A stretch of DNA of 64,000 nucleotides from Delphinus delphis (GCF_949987515.2 NC_082694.2:15989958-16053957); one strand, 5' to 3'. Positions 10,040 to 21,402 are shown, counted from the first letter of the stretch. Numbers and translations are program-made. The notes: a model not told the origin generated them from the sequence alone.

Positions 10040-11947
10040 AGAGCAGTCTTAGGTTAGGCTCTCAGGAAACGGATTCTGAGAAGATTTATGTGCAGGTGTG
10101 TTAGGGAATGATCTTAGGAGCAACGTCGGTAAGTTAGGGAGGGAGGCAGGGTTGAATTAGATGGAAAAGTTGAACTGCAAAGTAGTTGCAACAGAGGACT
10201 CAGCGGATGCCTAGATCTGGAGCCCTAGAGCTAGAATGTTCCTTTAGACTTGCCCCCAAATGAGGCAAGGGGCAGACTTTGCACTCTTAAACATTGAGTA
10301 GTCATTGAATATGGGCTGCCACCAGAGTAGGGCAAGACAGCTCTCTTTAGCCCAGAGCAATTTCTAAGAAAGATTCAGCTGTGAGCCATTGGCAGCCGAT
10401 ACTCCTGGCAGCTGAGGAAATGAGCCTCTCAGTCCTAAAGAGGGAACTTTGTGTGGCACACCACAGCATTCACTACAGTCTATCCCTTGCACCACTTGGA
10501 TCTGCTATCTTTGTATAGTCAGTTCGCTCTATCTGGGAACAGCTCCAGGGTTCTGAATAATCTTCTTTCCTGGGAAGACTTTTGGGAGAAAGGTTAGTGG
10601 GACAATCTATAGCCCTCACTGTTTCAGCTGGTCTCAAGCCACAATCTCTAGTCTAGCCACCTTCTAGTCTCCAATTCAAGATTTCTCTCATCTTCAATCT
10701 AGATGGCTTATCTGATGGGTGGCCTAGACCCTCATTATTGGGTAGTTTGAGCCCATTGTCACCATACTTTTCTTGGACTTTGGCTGCTTCCCTGTCCATT
10801 TATCATAAATATTGAGCAGGGAATACCAAGAGATTTCTCAGTGAATCAATCACTTGGGTGCAAAATGCATTCCTCCCCACCTCCGCTGAGTAACAACAAC
10901 CCCATCTCCTTCTGATGATCACAAACATTTAATTACTCCTGACAGTATGGTTATTCCTTTCCTTTTTTGCTGATTTCTTGGCACAAGGAGCCCAAGATGA
11001 TGGGCAGTAGTGTAGGGAATACTTACTATGTCCTCTGGTGGAAGCAATCCCCTCTGGGAACCTGGATCTCTGGAACTTAAAATTGAGGGGATGGGAAGCT
11101 CAAATCCCACAGGTGGGCCAATGAGAGTGATAGTAGGTGAGGCCACTCCCACTTACATTTCTTGGTTTCCAAACTCATGTAGTCTGTCTATTGTGGATAC
11201 AAGACTATATAATGAACACTGATTTAGGGTATATACTACATCCTGGAAGATGATGTCCCATTATTGTTGAGTATCATCTCTAAGCTAGTACCTCAGCTAT
11301 TCCTTCAAAAAGCTAGTTCATCACTTTAGTAGTCCAGAAACTTCTGAGTGCTGTGGTATGTGTGGCATGAGATCAGTGGATCCCATTGTCATATGGTGAT
11401 TGCCACACCTCCCTTGCTGTAAGTTAGGTTTCTTGATCAGAGGTGATGTTATGCAGAATTCCTTACTGGTAGATCACTCTTAAGTCATCAGATAGGGTGC
11501 TTCCGAAGCCACTGCAGGCAGAAAAGCAAGACTATATCTAGAACATATGTTAATTCCAGTCAAGATGAAGCAATGCTCCTCCCAGAGGGGTGCAATAGTC
11601 AGCTTGGCTCCAAGTGGCTGGTTGGTCTCCTTGAAGAATGGCGCTATATTGGGGACCCAGTATTGGCCTCTGCTGGCAGATTGGGTATTGCATAGCAGTA
11701 ATGCTATGGTGGGTGGGAGCTCATGCTTTTGGGCTAATTAATAGCCACCAATCCTTCCACAATGCCTATTCCATTCCTGAGATGATTGTGCCAGCACTTG
11801 GATGGGTGAAAACAGAGGCTGGCTGACATCACCTGACTGAGTTGTTCTGTCTGATGGCTCTTCTGTGCATAGATGTTCTCATGTGGTCATTGAAATGTAG
11901 TACAAAGACATTCACACTTTTGCCTACTTCCTTAGGTCCATCAGTAC

Positions 11948-12706
11948 CAGGAGTTGGCAAACTAAATCCACCCACTGCCAGTTTTATAAATAAAGGTTTA
12001 AAGATGTGGCACATATATACAATGGAATATTACTCAGCCATAAAAAGAAACGAAATTGAGTTATTTGTAGTGAGGTGGATGGACCTAGAGTCTGTCATAC
12101 AGAGTGAAGTAAGTCAGAAAGAGAAAAACAAATACCATATGCTAACACATATATATGGAATCTAAAAAAAAAAAAAAGGTTCTGAAGAACCTAGGGGCAG
12201 GACAGGAATAAAGACGCAGATGTAGAGAATGGACTTGAGGACGTGGGGAGGGGGAAGGGTAAGCTGAGACGAAGTGAGAGAGTGGCATGGACCTATATAC
12301 ACTACCAAATGTAAAATAGATAGCTAGTGGGAAGCAGCCGCATAGCACAGGGAGATCAGCTCGGTGCTTTGTGTCCACCTAGAGGGGTGGGATAGGGAGG
12401 GTGGGAGGGAGATGCAAGAGGGAGGAGATACGGGGACATATGTATATGTATAGCTGATTCGCTTTGTTATAAAGCAGAAACTAAGACAACAAGGTAAAGC
12501 AATTATACTCCAATAAAGATGTTAAAAGAATAAATAAAAATAAATAAGTAAAGGTTTATGGGAACAAAACCATGCTCATTTATTTCCAGGTCATCTATGG
12601 CTGCTTTTCCGCAACAGCACAGTGGAAGAGTGGCATTGGTAACCATACGGTCAGTAAGTTTAAGATACTTGTTCTGACCCTTTACAGAAAATGTTTGCAG
12701 ACTCTT
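11948..12706 (+). mobile_element. hAT-like DNA element split by an L1
   Basis: The left part starts caggagttggcaaac and includes 'ttataaataaaggttta'. The right part includes 'gtcatctatggctgc' and 'ccctttacagaaa' and ends gtttgcagactctt, whose reverse complement resembles the left end. Without the 544-bp L1 the element is ~215 bp. It has no coding capacity. Confidence 0.65.
12001..12544 (+). mobile_element. 5'-truncated L1, 3' end (younger artiodactyl/cetacean type)
   Basis: It starts within the end of ORF2 ('atgtggcacatatatacaat', 'actcagccataaaaag') and runs through the 3' UTR to 'attatactccaataaag' and an A-rich tail. The flanking duplications are taaataaaggttta and taagtaaaggttta. The ORF2 remnant is short and nonfunctional. 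Confidence 0.88.
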
Positions 12707-13799
12707 CATCTACCTACCTCCAGTACCTCCTGTCTACAGTCTTCCAGTCTTTTTCCTTTCAGGTCCTTGATCTATTTGCCATTGCTGTTAAGTCTGTATG
12801 TATTTTTACCCTGGGCCACTTCTCTTTCTACACAAAGTAGATGACCGGATGTGCCACCCAAAACTCTGACCATTGGGAGGATGTCCCCTCAGCACTCTTC
12901 CTGGGTCACTGCTGAGTGAGACTGTTCCGTATCAGCGGCCCACTTTTGGCTTTTACACCAGATATCAAGGCAGTTCACCCAGGAATCAACCTTGGAATTT
13001 TGCCTCTTCCATGAGCGAGTAGTTCTAGGAAGACGCACCAGTACGACAGTGGAGGATGACCTAATGGTCTAGGCCACTTGCTTGTGTAGCTTGCTTTGGC
13101 CTCTGGCCCTACCTGCTATGTAAATACTGCAATTTATAACGGATTGTTGCTGGGCTCACTCAATCTTGTAACTTGGTAGGTCTCACAGAAACCAGCTCAT
13201 GATAGGCAGTTCCGGCTCTGTGGTCACCTGATGTCCCATAGCCGCATGTTCCATCTCTATCGTGGCCCAGGAGCACACCAGGAGCTGTTTATCCAGTGGC
13301 ATATAGTTGTCTTGGGTTTGCCATATACTCCTTACGTGTCTTTTTTTTCACTATAGAAACCCCTACTGTCACAATCTCCTCTATCGCATGGCCCACGTGG
13401 CAGGGTTGCTTGTAATGTTACGTGAACCAGTTGCAGAGGCTTTTCTTGCTCTGGGCCCCACTCAAAGTTGTCAGCCCTCCCTGTGATCCAATAAATAGGT
13501 CAGAGCAGGTTTCCCCAGGATGAAACATACTATCTCCAGAACGCAAAGAAGCCACCAAGTATTGTGCTTCTTTCTCGACAGATCCTTAAACACTTAATTG
13601 ACGTGGTGGCCCCCAAATCTTCCTAGGATTTATCTCCCGTTCTCTGGAGAGCACGTATTTTACCAAGGCACCAACATACTTCCCACTTCTTGCTAATGTG
13701 CTCCAATAAACATGATGTTATTGACATAATGGACCAATGTGACATTCTTCAGGATGTTCAGATAGTCCTGATCTATTTGGACTATATTATGATGGTGTG

Positions 13800-14300
13800 C
13801 TGACTTTAAAATATGTCTAGAGGGACTTCCCTGGTGGTCCAGTGTTTAAGACTTTGTGTTCCCAATGCAGGGGTTTGATCCCTGGTTGGGGAACCAAGAT
13901 CCCACATGCCGTGCGGTGCAGTCAAATAAATAAATAAGTAAATAAATAAAAATATGTGCACAAATTCTTTCATATTTTTTGCTCCAAGAGGTGGAGCTTA
14001 GTTTCTTTTTCCTTGTGGATCACTTGTTTTCAGGGAAGTTAGTGGTCATGTTGTGAGCAGACATGCAAGCAACTAACGGAAAGGCACATGTGATAAGGAA
14101 CTGAGGCTTCCTGCCAACAGCCATGAATGAGTCATCTTGAAAGTGAATCTTCCAACCCTAATTAAGACTTCATATGATTGCAGGATCTGTGGATATCCTG
14201 ACTGCAACCATGTGAGAGATCCTGAGTCAGAACCACCCAGCTAAGTTACTCCTGCATCCCTGACCCATAGAAACTGTGAGATAAATATTATTGTCTGCTC
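13800..14300 (+). mobile_element. MLT1-type MaLR LTR with a SINE inside
   Basis: After the SINE the text reads 'gtgcacaaattctttc', 'ccaagaggtggagctta', 'ggaactgaggcttcctgcc', 'gagtcagaaccacccagct' and 'tgacccatagaaactgtgag', which is typical of MLT1 LTRs of nonautonomous MaLR retroelements. It includes an LTR polyadenylation-like 'ataaat'. Noncoding. Confidence 0.7.
13822..13947 (+). mobile_element. CHR-family SINE, short form
   Basis: The head is gggacttccctggtggtcc and the tail consists of TAAA units. The target-site duplication is aaaatatgt (upstream from 13808, downstream from about 13949). It sits in the 5' part of the LTR. Confidence 0.9.
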
Positions 14301-14650
14301 CAGGGCTTTTGTGACATGGTACCATGGGATGCCTGCAGAAACCTCAGCATTCATGCATGTGCAACCCTGAAGTGTGAGGTATCTTGGTCAATGGGGGATA
14401 AAAGCCAATGGATAAAAGCTTCTCTCTTTCATGACCCGGTAAACGCTTCAGAATATATCATATGGCTTCTCAGATGGTCCCACAGAATCAAGCACTAGTT
14501 ACCTATAATGGTGGCCAATTTGTTAATGCATCCGTGTACTGGCTTTCCCTGTTTCTCTGTTTCACTCCCTCTTATTCCCTGGGATTGTCTTTCCCCAAAA
14601 CTATTTGTACAAAATCTTTTGTTTGTTTTCAGGGGAACCCACAAGATAAT
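14301..14650 (+). repeat. LTR-like sequence, unassigned
   Basis: The tract ends in a 'tttccctgtttctctg...tgtttgttttcaggggaaccc' pattern like the 3' end of several mammalian ERV LTRs. The upstream part is not recognised. Frames of ~60-88 codons through it look incidental. Confidence 0.4.
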
Positions 14651-14880
14651 GTAAAAAGGCACCTGACACAATTCAAACCTGATTTTATATACTACCCAAT
14701 AGTTAGCATTGTATCTTACTTAATGTAGAAATATTGAAGTTAGGAATAGTGTTACTATCTCCATTATGGTTTAACATCATTTTGGCAGTATTAGCCAACA
14801 CATATTTTACAAGGGAAAGCATATTAGATAAGAAATATAATTGAAAAGGAAGAGATAAAAATGACCTCTGTTTAGCAGCA

Positions 14881-15740
14881 TGCCCAGTGGACCTGTGGAT
14901 CTGTCCCTTGTTTCAAGTGTTTGGAGGGAAGAGACCTAGGACTCCAACCTCTGACCACCCTCCAACCTCCTCTCCAGTCACAACCTCCAGGACCATCTTC
15001 TTGGCCATCCCCTGACTCTGGGACCAGCCAATGCAGAGGTTAGCTCCTTATTGCCCACCAACAAGGAGCTCCAAGATTCATCAGGATTATTGCACTTAGA
15101 CGGAGGCCATTGTCAACTGCCTGGTCAACCTGCATCTGCTGGCCTCCTACACCCACTTCTTTCTGGGCTTCTATTCTGACCATGAGGATGTGGCTCTGAG
15201 GGAAGGAGGCCCAGGAGAAGTGCCAGTGTTCCTCATGTCTCTTGAAGATGGAAAACCAGCACAGTGGCCGCACCTTCTCCCAGGACCTGCAGAAGCTGTC
15301 TCAGGATGAGCGGTGTAAAACCCTGGACACCATGGAAGCCTCTGTGGCCCTGGAGGCTTTTTGGGATCTGCATGCCCTGAGCTCTGCCTGTACAATCCCC
15401 ACCCCCATCTCTGTGACCTCCTGGAGAGCCACTTCCTAGATAAACAAGTGAAACTCATCAAGAAGTTGGACCACCACCTGACTAAGTTCTGCAGGCTGTC
15501 CAGCCCCTAGTCTGAGCTGGGAGAGTATCTCTTGGAAAGGCTCACCCTGAAGCAGGACCAGGAGCCACCAGAGCCCAGCAGCCTCTGAGGGATCCCTCTG
15601 CTCCCCACCTGATGTCAGAGCTTCAGCCTGAGCCTGTCTCTGTAGCCACTAGGCAGCTTTTTAACCACCCTGGAACATTCTCTCAAGCCTTAGACCAAAT
15701 GGAAACAATAATGTTTTGCAGCAACAAGCAAACAAACAAC
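14881..15740 (+). pseudogene. FTL: Ferritin light chain processed pseudogene
   Basis: An intronless copy of ferritin light chain mRNA covers 5' UTR, coding region and 3' UTR. Coding similarity is seen at 'gctccaagattcatcagga', 'ctcctacacccacttctttc', 'gatctgcatgccctgag' and 'gagtatctcttggaaagg'. It is dead: the start codon at ~15063 is lost, and deletions occur near 15200 and near 15357. The equivalent of the stop codon (~15559) has changed, and the polyadenylation signal has become 'aacaataatg'. The iron-responsive-element loop at 14914-14922 has also lost two bases compared with the expected CAGTGT context. A-rich text follows at 15720-15740. It interrupts an L1, with a diverged duplication (near 14861-14878 and 15745-15760). 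FTL normally forms the light subunit of the cytosolic iron-storage shell; this copy cannot. Confidence 0.92.
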
Positions 15741-15940
15741 AACCCTATCTCTCTTTGCAGATAATTGTTTAGTTGGAACACCCAAAAGGGTTGAAGGAAA
15801 AACTATCACAAATGGTAAAAAAAATTTAGTAAAGTATCATGATATAAAATTAACATGTAGAAATCAATAGCCTTCATATATACAGACACTAAGCAACTAG
15901 AAGATATAATGAGAATATACATTTAAAATAGCAAAAATAG

Positions 15941-16067
15941 GGACTTCCCTGGTGGTCCAGTGGTTAAGACTCTGTGGTCCCAATGCAGGGGGCACGGGTT
16001 CCATTCCTGGTCGGGGAACTAAGTTTCCGCATGCTGCCTGGTGCAGACAAAAAACAAACAAAACAAT
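15941..16067 (+). mobile_element. CHR-family SINE, short form
   Basis: The 16-bp target-site duplication aaaatagcaaaaatag is perfect (15925-15940 and 16068-16083). The head is ggacttccctggtggtcc and the tail an A/C-rich run. Confidence 0.93.
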
Positions 16068-16990
16068 AAAATAGCAAAAATAGCATAAAATATCTGTTGT
16101 AGATCTAAAAGAAATGTGCAAAACCTCTGTGAGTAAAAACTATGAAACATGCATGAAAGACACAAAAATGAACTGGAACAAATAGAGAGATGTATCATGT
16201 TCTTGGATTGGAAGACTCAGTGCTGTAAAGACGTCAATTCTCCCTAAGTTTAGTGATATATTAGTCACGCTGTCAATGGAAATTATCATCAGATTTTGAC
16301 TGTTTGTTTTGTAGGGTTGAACAAAATTTTTATAAAAAGTCTATTCTTCCAAAAAGGAAGAATAAACAAGCAAGATTTGCTAGTAAAATTCCTTAAGAGA
16401 AAAGTGGAGAGTCTATCCCTCAAAGACATTAAAACGTTATGGAGTTTTTATAACTAAAACAGCATAGAAGTGACACATGAACAGACAGACCAATGGAATT
16501 GAATAGAAATCCAGAAATGGACCTAGGTGCAAAAGGAAATTTGGCATATAAGAAAAGGTTGTATCTCAAATCAGTGGGGAAAAGACAAACTTTTAACAAA
16601 TGATGTTGAGACCATATAGAAAAGGTAACATGAGATTCATGCTTTTAATATACCAAAATAAATGATGAATGAGTAAAAGATCTAAATGTGAAAAATGAAA
16701 ATACATAAATACTAGAAGAAAACCTGAGTGCATTTCTTTATAGCCTGGGAATGGGGAAAACATTAATAATTTCACAAATCAGAAGAAATAGAAGAAAAGA
16801 TTGATAACTTTAACCATAAAGATATAAATATGCTTTGTGGAAGATAAATTAAGAGACAGAGAGAAAGAGGATACCATAAATTTTCAAAAGACAAATTGAC
16901 AAATGGAGAAAAGGTATTACAGCTTGTATCACAAAAGGCTAATACTCCTAATATATGAAGTGCTCCTGATTCTTATTTTTTTAATTTAAT

Positions 16991-17286
16991 TTAATTTTTA
17001 AAATATTTATTTATTTATTTTTGGCTGTGTTGGGTCTCTGTTTCTGTGCGGGGGCTTTTCTCTAGTTGCTCTAGGCGGGGGCTACTTTTCGTTGTGGTGC
17101 ACAGGCTTCTCATTGTGGTGGCTTCTTTTGTTGCAGAGCACGGGCTCTAGAGTGCAGGCTCAGCAGTCGTGGCGCATGGGCTTAGTTGCTCTGTGGCACG
17201 TGAGATCTTCCTAGACCAGGGCTGGAACCCATGTCCCCTGCACTGGCAGGTAGATTCTTAACCACTGCACCACCAGGGAAGTCCCC
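16991..17286 (-). mobile_element. CHR-family SINE, long form, antisense
   Basis: It starts with TTTA-rich tail sequence and 'ggctgtgttgggtctctg' and ends 'caccagggaagtcccc'. It is followed after only a few T's by another SINE in the same orientation. Confidence 0.9.
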
Positions 17287-17291
17287 CTGAT

Positions 17292-17497
17292 TTTTTTTGT
17301 GTGTGTGGTACGCGGGCCTCTCACTGTTGTGGCCTCTCCCGTTGCAGAGCACAGGCTCCGGACGCGCAGGCTCGGCGGCCATGGCTCACGGGCGCAGCCG
17401 CTCCGCGGCATGTGGGATCTTCCCGGACTGGGGCACGAACCCGTGTCCCCTGCAACGGCAGGCGGACTCTCAACTACTGCGCCACCAGGGAAGCCCC
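17292..17497 (-). mobile_element. CHR-2-like SINE, antisense
   Basis: It runs from 'gtggtacgcgggcctctc' to 'ccaccagggaagcccc'. The T tail abuts the preceding SINE, so the two form a head-to-tail pair. Frames on both strands through it are incidental. Confidence 0.92.
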
Positions 17498-17941
17498 CCT
17501 TCCGATTTTTAAAATGAGAAAAATATACAAACATAGTAGACAAAGAAATGCAAATGGCAAAGATGTACAATCTTTTTCATAATAAGGGAAGTGTTTATTA
17601 AAATTACCCTGTGATAATATTTCTCCCTTAATAATATTTCTCCCTTATCCTGAGATAATATTTCTCCCCTAAGATAGGCAAAATCCAAAAGTTGACAGCA
17701 TACTCTGATGGTGGGATGTAGGGAGTTAGGCTCTCTCATACATTACTCACGGAATGCAAAGTGATACAATCTTTATGGAAGGCAACCTGGCAATATCTAG
17801 CAAAATTAAATATGCATTTACCCTTTGATCTAGCAATCCTACTTCTAGGAATTTATCACAAAGATTCACAGGTAAAACTATGAATGACATACAAACAAGG
17901 AGTTCATTGCAGCACTATTTGTGATAAAAGAGAGTGTGTCT

Positions 17942-18230
17942 GGGGCTTCCCTGGTGGCGCAGTGGTTGAGAATCTGCCTGCTAATGCAGGGGACACGGGT
18001 TCGAGCCCTGGTCTGGGAGGATCCCACATGCTGCAGAGCAACTAGACCCGTGAGCCACAACTACTGAGCCTGCACGTCTGGAGCCTGTGCTCTGCAACAA
18101 GAGAGGCTGTGATAGTGAGAGGCCCGCACACCGCGATGAAGAGTGGCCCCCACTTGCCGCAACTAGAGAAAGCCCTTGCACAGAAACGAAGACCCAACAC
18201 AGCAAAATAAATAAATAAATAAATAAACTC
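17942..18230 (+). mobile_element. CHR SINE, intermediate between long and CHR-2-like forms
   Basis: The head (ggggcttccctggtggcg) and middle ('gtgatagtgagaggcccg', 'cacaccgc') match the CHR-2-like form. Where that form ends, this copy continues into the long form's 3' segment ('gatgaagagtggccccc', 'actagagaaagccc', 'gaagacccaacacagc') and then has TAAA repeats. Confidence 0.88.
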
Positions 18231-18370
18231 CTACCCCCAACATCTAAAAAAAAAAAAAAGATCCTTTAAAGAAAGAGTGTATCTTAAGGACTATCAATAA
18301 GGACTGGTTGAATATTATATCTGTGCGATGGAATACTATACACGTGTAAAAAGCAATGAGAAGAATCCCC

Positions 18371-18745
18371 ATTGCTATGGTCTGAATTGTGTTCCCTCAA
18401 ACTTCTTATGTTGAAACCATAACCCACAACATGATGATATTTGGAGATGGAGCCTTTTGTTAATTAGGTTTACAAGAGGTCATGAGGGTGTGGCCCTCGT
18501 GATGGGATTAGTGCCCTTCTAAGAAGAGATACAGAAGGGCTTACTCTCCCTGCCTTGTGAGGAGACAGTGATCAGGCAGCCATCTACAAGCCAGGAAGTG
18601 AACTCTCACCAGAAACTCACCATGCTGGCATCTTGATCTTAAACTCCCAGCCTCCAGAACTGTGAGAAAATTAATTTCTGTTGTATAAGCCACCCAGTCT
18701 ATAGTATTTTGTTATGGCAGCCCAAGCTGCTTAAGATACTACCTA
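18371..18745 (+). mobile_element. Solo MaLR LTR, MLT1A-like
   Basis: It begins 'attgctatggtctgaattgt' and includes 'catgaggg', 'gatgggattagtgcccttct' and 'ccagcctccagaactgtgag'. It ends 'ttgttatggcagcccaagct...taagatac'. These are hallmarks of an MLT1A/MST-class LTR. L1 text on both sides shows that it inserted into the older L1. Confidence 0.82.
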
Positions 18746-18910
18746 CCTCTATGCAGTGATTCCAGGATATATTGCTAAATGAGAAAAAACAAGGTACATA
18801 ATAGTGCACAGTATGCTGTCCTTTGGGTAAGAAAGCTGTGGAAATATGAATATATAAATGTATCTGCTGATATTTTCATAAAGAAAAAAATGAAAGCATA
18901 AATGGTTACC

Positions 18911-19562
18911 TATAGAGCAGTCTCTCCCAATCTTTTTACTCCAAAGGAACTCTTGAAATTATTTTTGGGTTCCAGGGAACCTTACATAAAAATTGTACCT
19001 ACAGCTCATGATACATTAGCATGATTTGTAAAATGTAGATATAATCATCCAATAATAATTGACAGTGCCCTTTCGAGTAGAGAATTTTTTCCCCCTGTGG
19101 AGTGTGCATTTTGCTTAACTTATTAGCACACTCTTTTTTTGTGGTTTCTCCAGTCACAAAGGATATCAACTCCAATGCAAGTCACTAGTGTAGGTAAAGG
19201 AAATTTCAGCCTTCATTTCCTGGTGGTCCAGTGGTTAGGACACCTCGCTTTCACTGCTGAAGGCCTCGGTTCAATCCCTGGCTGGGGAACTAAGATCCCG
19301 TGAGCTGCACAGCACAGCCAAAAAATCATTAAATTAAAAAGTCCAACATGACTATTTTACATTATTCAAAAAGATCTAAAGTCTTACTTCAAATTTCAAC
19401 TATACAAGATGATAATGAGGTATGGTATGTGTTATGTGTGTGTTTTTTCCCCACTAAAATAAAAAAATGACTTTGTAGCCAAACTCTCTTGAAAAACAAA
19501 ATAAGTAAGCTAAGCTTAACTTTTTGGAAATTAATTGATTTCTTTCCTTTTCACAAAATTGT
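18911..19562. other. No gene seen; one SINE within
   Basis: Apart from the SINE at 19211-19326 I recognise nothing firm. The tract at 18915-19200 ('gagcagtctctcccaatc...ccagggaacc') could be an old DNA-transposon fragment. Confidence 0.4.
19211..19326 (+). mobile_element. CHR-family SINE, short form, 5' eroded
   Basis: It contains 'ttcctggtggtccagtgg', 'ggttcaatccctggctgg' and a 'cacagccaaaaaa' end. The first few bases of the head are degraded. Confidence 0.82.
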
Positions 19563-20000
19563 AAACAGTTTTATTGAGATGTGATTCACATACCATGCAA
19601 TTCACCCATTGCAAGTGTACAATTCAGTGGTCTTTAGTATAGTCACAGATATGAGTAACTATCACCACAGTCAATTTTAGAATATTTTCATCAACTCAGA
19701 AAGAAATCCCATACCCTTTAGCTGTGACCCTCAGTCTCCCATCCACTCCAGCCCAATGCAACCACTAACCTCTTAAATGGAGTTATTTACTGTGTGGCCT
19801 TTTGTGACTGGCTTCTTTCACTTAGTTCATTCACATTGTAGTGTATGTCAGTACTTCATTCCATCTGATGGCTTAATAATATTGCATAATATAGATATAC
19901 CACATTTTGTTTATAGATTTGTGAGTTGATAGACATTTGGATTTTTCTACTTTTTCCTATTATGAGTAATGATGCTATAAACATTCATGTACAAGTTTTT

Positions 20001-20136
20001 TTGTTGTTGTCATTATTGTTTTGTTTTGTTTTTTGGCCACGTGGCTTGCAGGATCTTAGTTCCCTGACCAGGGATTGAACAGGGCCCTCGACAGTGAAAT
20101 CGCGGAGTACTAACCACTGGACCGCCAGGGAATTAC
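20001..20136 (-). mobile_element. CHR-family SINE, short form, antisense
   Basis: The perfect 15-bp target-site duplication catgtacaagttttt occurs at 19986-20000 and 20137-20151. It ends 'ccgccagggaattac'. Confidence 0.93.
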
Positions 20137-20427
20137 CATGTACAAGTTTTTATGTGGACATATGATTTTAATTCTCTTCCACCTAGGAGTGGAATTAACT
20201 TTTGTTAAGTTTACATACGTTTCCACTTTAAGTTTACATACGTTAACTTCATGTTTAGTCATTTGAGGGAGTGCCAGTCTGTTTTCCATAGTGGCTGTAC
20301 CATTTTATATCACCCCCAGAAGTATATGAGGGTTACAATTTCTCCACATCCTCACCAACACTTATTATCTGTCTTCTTGATTACAGCCATATTAGTGGGT
20401 GTGAAAGGGTATCTCACTGTAGTTTTT

Positions 20428-20635
20428 TGTTTGTTTTTTTTTTTGTGGTACGCGGGCCTCTCACTGTTGTGGCCTCTCCCGTTGCAGAGCACAGGCTCCG
20501 GATGCACAGGCTCAGCGGCCATGGCTCACAGGCCCAGCCGCTCCGCGCCATGTGGGATCTTCCCGGACCGGGGCATGAACCTGTGTCGCCTGCATCGGCA
20601 GGCGGACTCCCAACCACTGTGCCACCAGGGAAGCC
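20428..20635 (-). mobile_element. CHR-2-like SINE, antisense
   Basis: The perfect 15-bp duplication ctcactgtagttttt lies at 20413-20427 and 20636-20650. The SINE is full length with the T tail on the left. Confidence 0.94.
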
Positions 20636-20943
20636 CTCACTGTAGTTTTTATTTGCATTTCCCTGATGACTAATGATGTGTAGCATCTTTTCATGTGCTT
20701 ATTGGCCATTTCTATATCTTCCTTGGAGAAATATCTATTCAGAAACTTTGCCTATTTAAAATGTTTTTTAATTGTTGTATAATACACGTAAAACTTAACA
20801 TTGTAACAGTTTTAAGTGTACAGTTCAGTAGTGTTAAATACTTTCACATTGTTGTTCTTTGCCCATTTTTAAATTGGATTATTTGTATTTTATTATTGAG
20901 TTGAGTTGTAAGAATTCTTTATTTGTTCTAGATAAAAATCTCT

Positions 20944-20948
<5 letters not shown>

Positions 20949-20990
<42 letters not shown>
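20949..20990. repeat. (TA)n microsatellite
   Basis: About 21 TA units run directly into the T tail of the adjacent antisense SINE, so it probably grew from that tail. Confidence 0.95.
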
Positions 20991-21007
<17 letters not shown>

Positions 21008-21118
21008 ATGGCCATGCTGTGTGGCATGTGGGATCTTAGTTCCCCGACCACGGATCGAACCCACACCCCGTGCATTGGGAACGCAGAGTCTTAACCATTG
21101 GACCACCAGGGAAGTCCC
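20991..21118 (-). mobile_element. CHR-family SINE, short form, antisense
   Basis: The T tail is followed by 'atggccatgctgtgtggc' and the SINE ends 'ccaccagggaagtccc'. It is inside the antisense L1. Confidence 0.9.
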
Positions 21119-21201
21119 CCAAATCCCTTATTAGATATATGATTTGCAGATATTTTCTCCATTCTGTGGGTTGTCTTTTCATTCTCTGGATAGTGTTTTT
21201 T

Positions 21202-21402
21202 TTTTTTTTTGCGGTACGCGGGCCTCTCCCTGCTGTGGCCTCTCCCGTTGCGGAGCACAGGCTCTGGACGCGCAGGCTCAGCGGCCATGGCTCACGGGCC
21301 CAGCTGCTCCGCGGCATGTGGGATCTTCCCTGAACGGGGCACGAACCCGTGTCCCCTGCATCGGCAGGCAGACTCTCAACCACTGTGCCACCAGGGAAGC
21401 CC
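21202..21402 (-). mobile_element. CHR-2-like SINE, antisense
   Basis: It is a full copy flanked by ggatagtgtttttt and gggtagtgtttttt. It is inside the antisense L1, which resumes right after it. Confidence 0.93.

Larger units (their letters stand above)
10040..13790. mobile_element. Probable endogenous-retrovirus-like internal region, very decayed
   Basis: This is a long block without SINEs, of even composition, interrupted only by a hAT-like element and an L1. It ends just before an MLT1-type LTR at 13.8 kb. I read it as ERV or MaLR internal sequence by position and texture, not by a recognised gene: no gag, pol or env frame survives and every frame is short. The strand is uncertain. It could equally be ordinary old unique sequence. 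Confidence 0.35.
14625..18910 (+). mobile_element. Sense L1 (ORF2 to 3' UTR), broken by many insertions
   Basis: L1 ORF2 text is read in order: 'ttactatctccattatgg' near 14755, 'agataattgtttagttgg' near 15760, 'cttggattggaagactcag' near 16202, 'gaccaatggaattgaat' near 16488, then 'tttgatctagcaatcctac' near 17825 and a 3'-UTR-like end to ~18900. Inserts are an FTL pseudogene, four SINEs and an MLT1A-like LTR. The reading frame is lost throughout. Confidence 0.78.

Noticed and set aside
15171..15461. Open frames of 65-96 codons on both strands in the FTL region
   Set aside because: They are fragments or antisense shadows of the FTL pseudogene. The gene's own start, stop and frame are lost.
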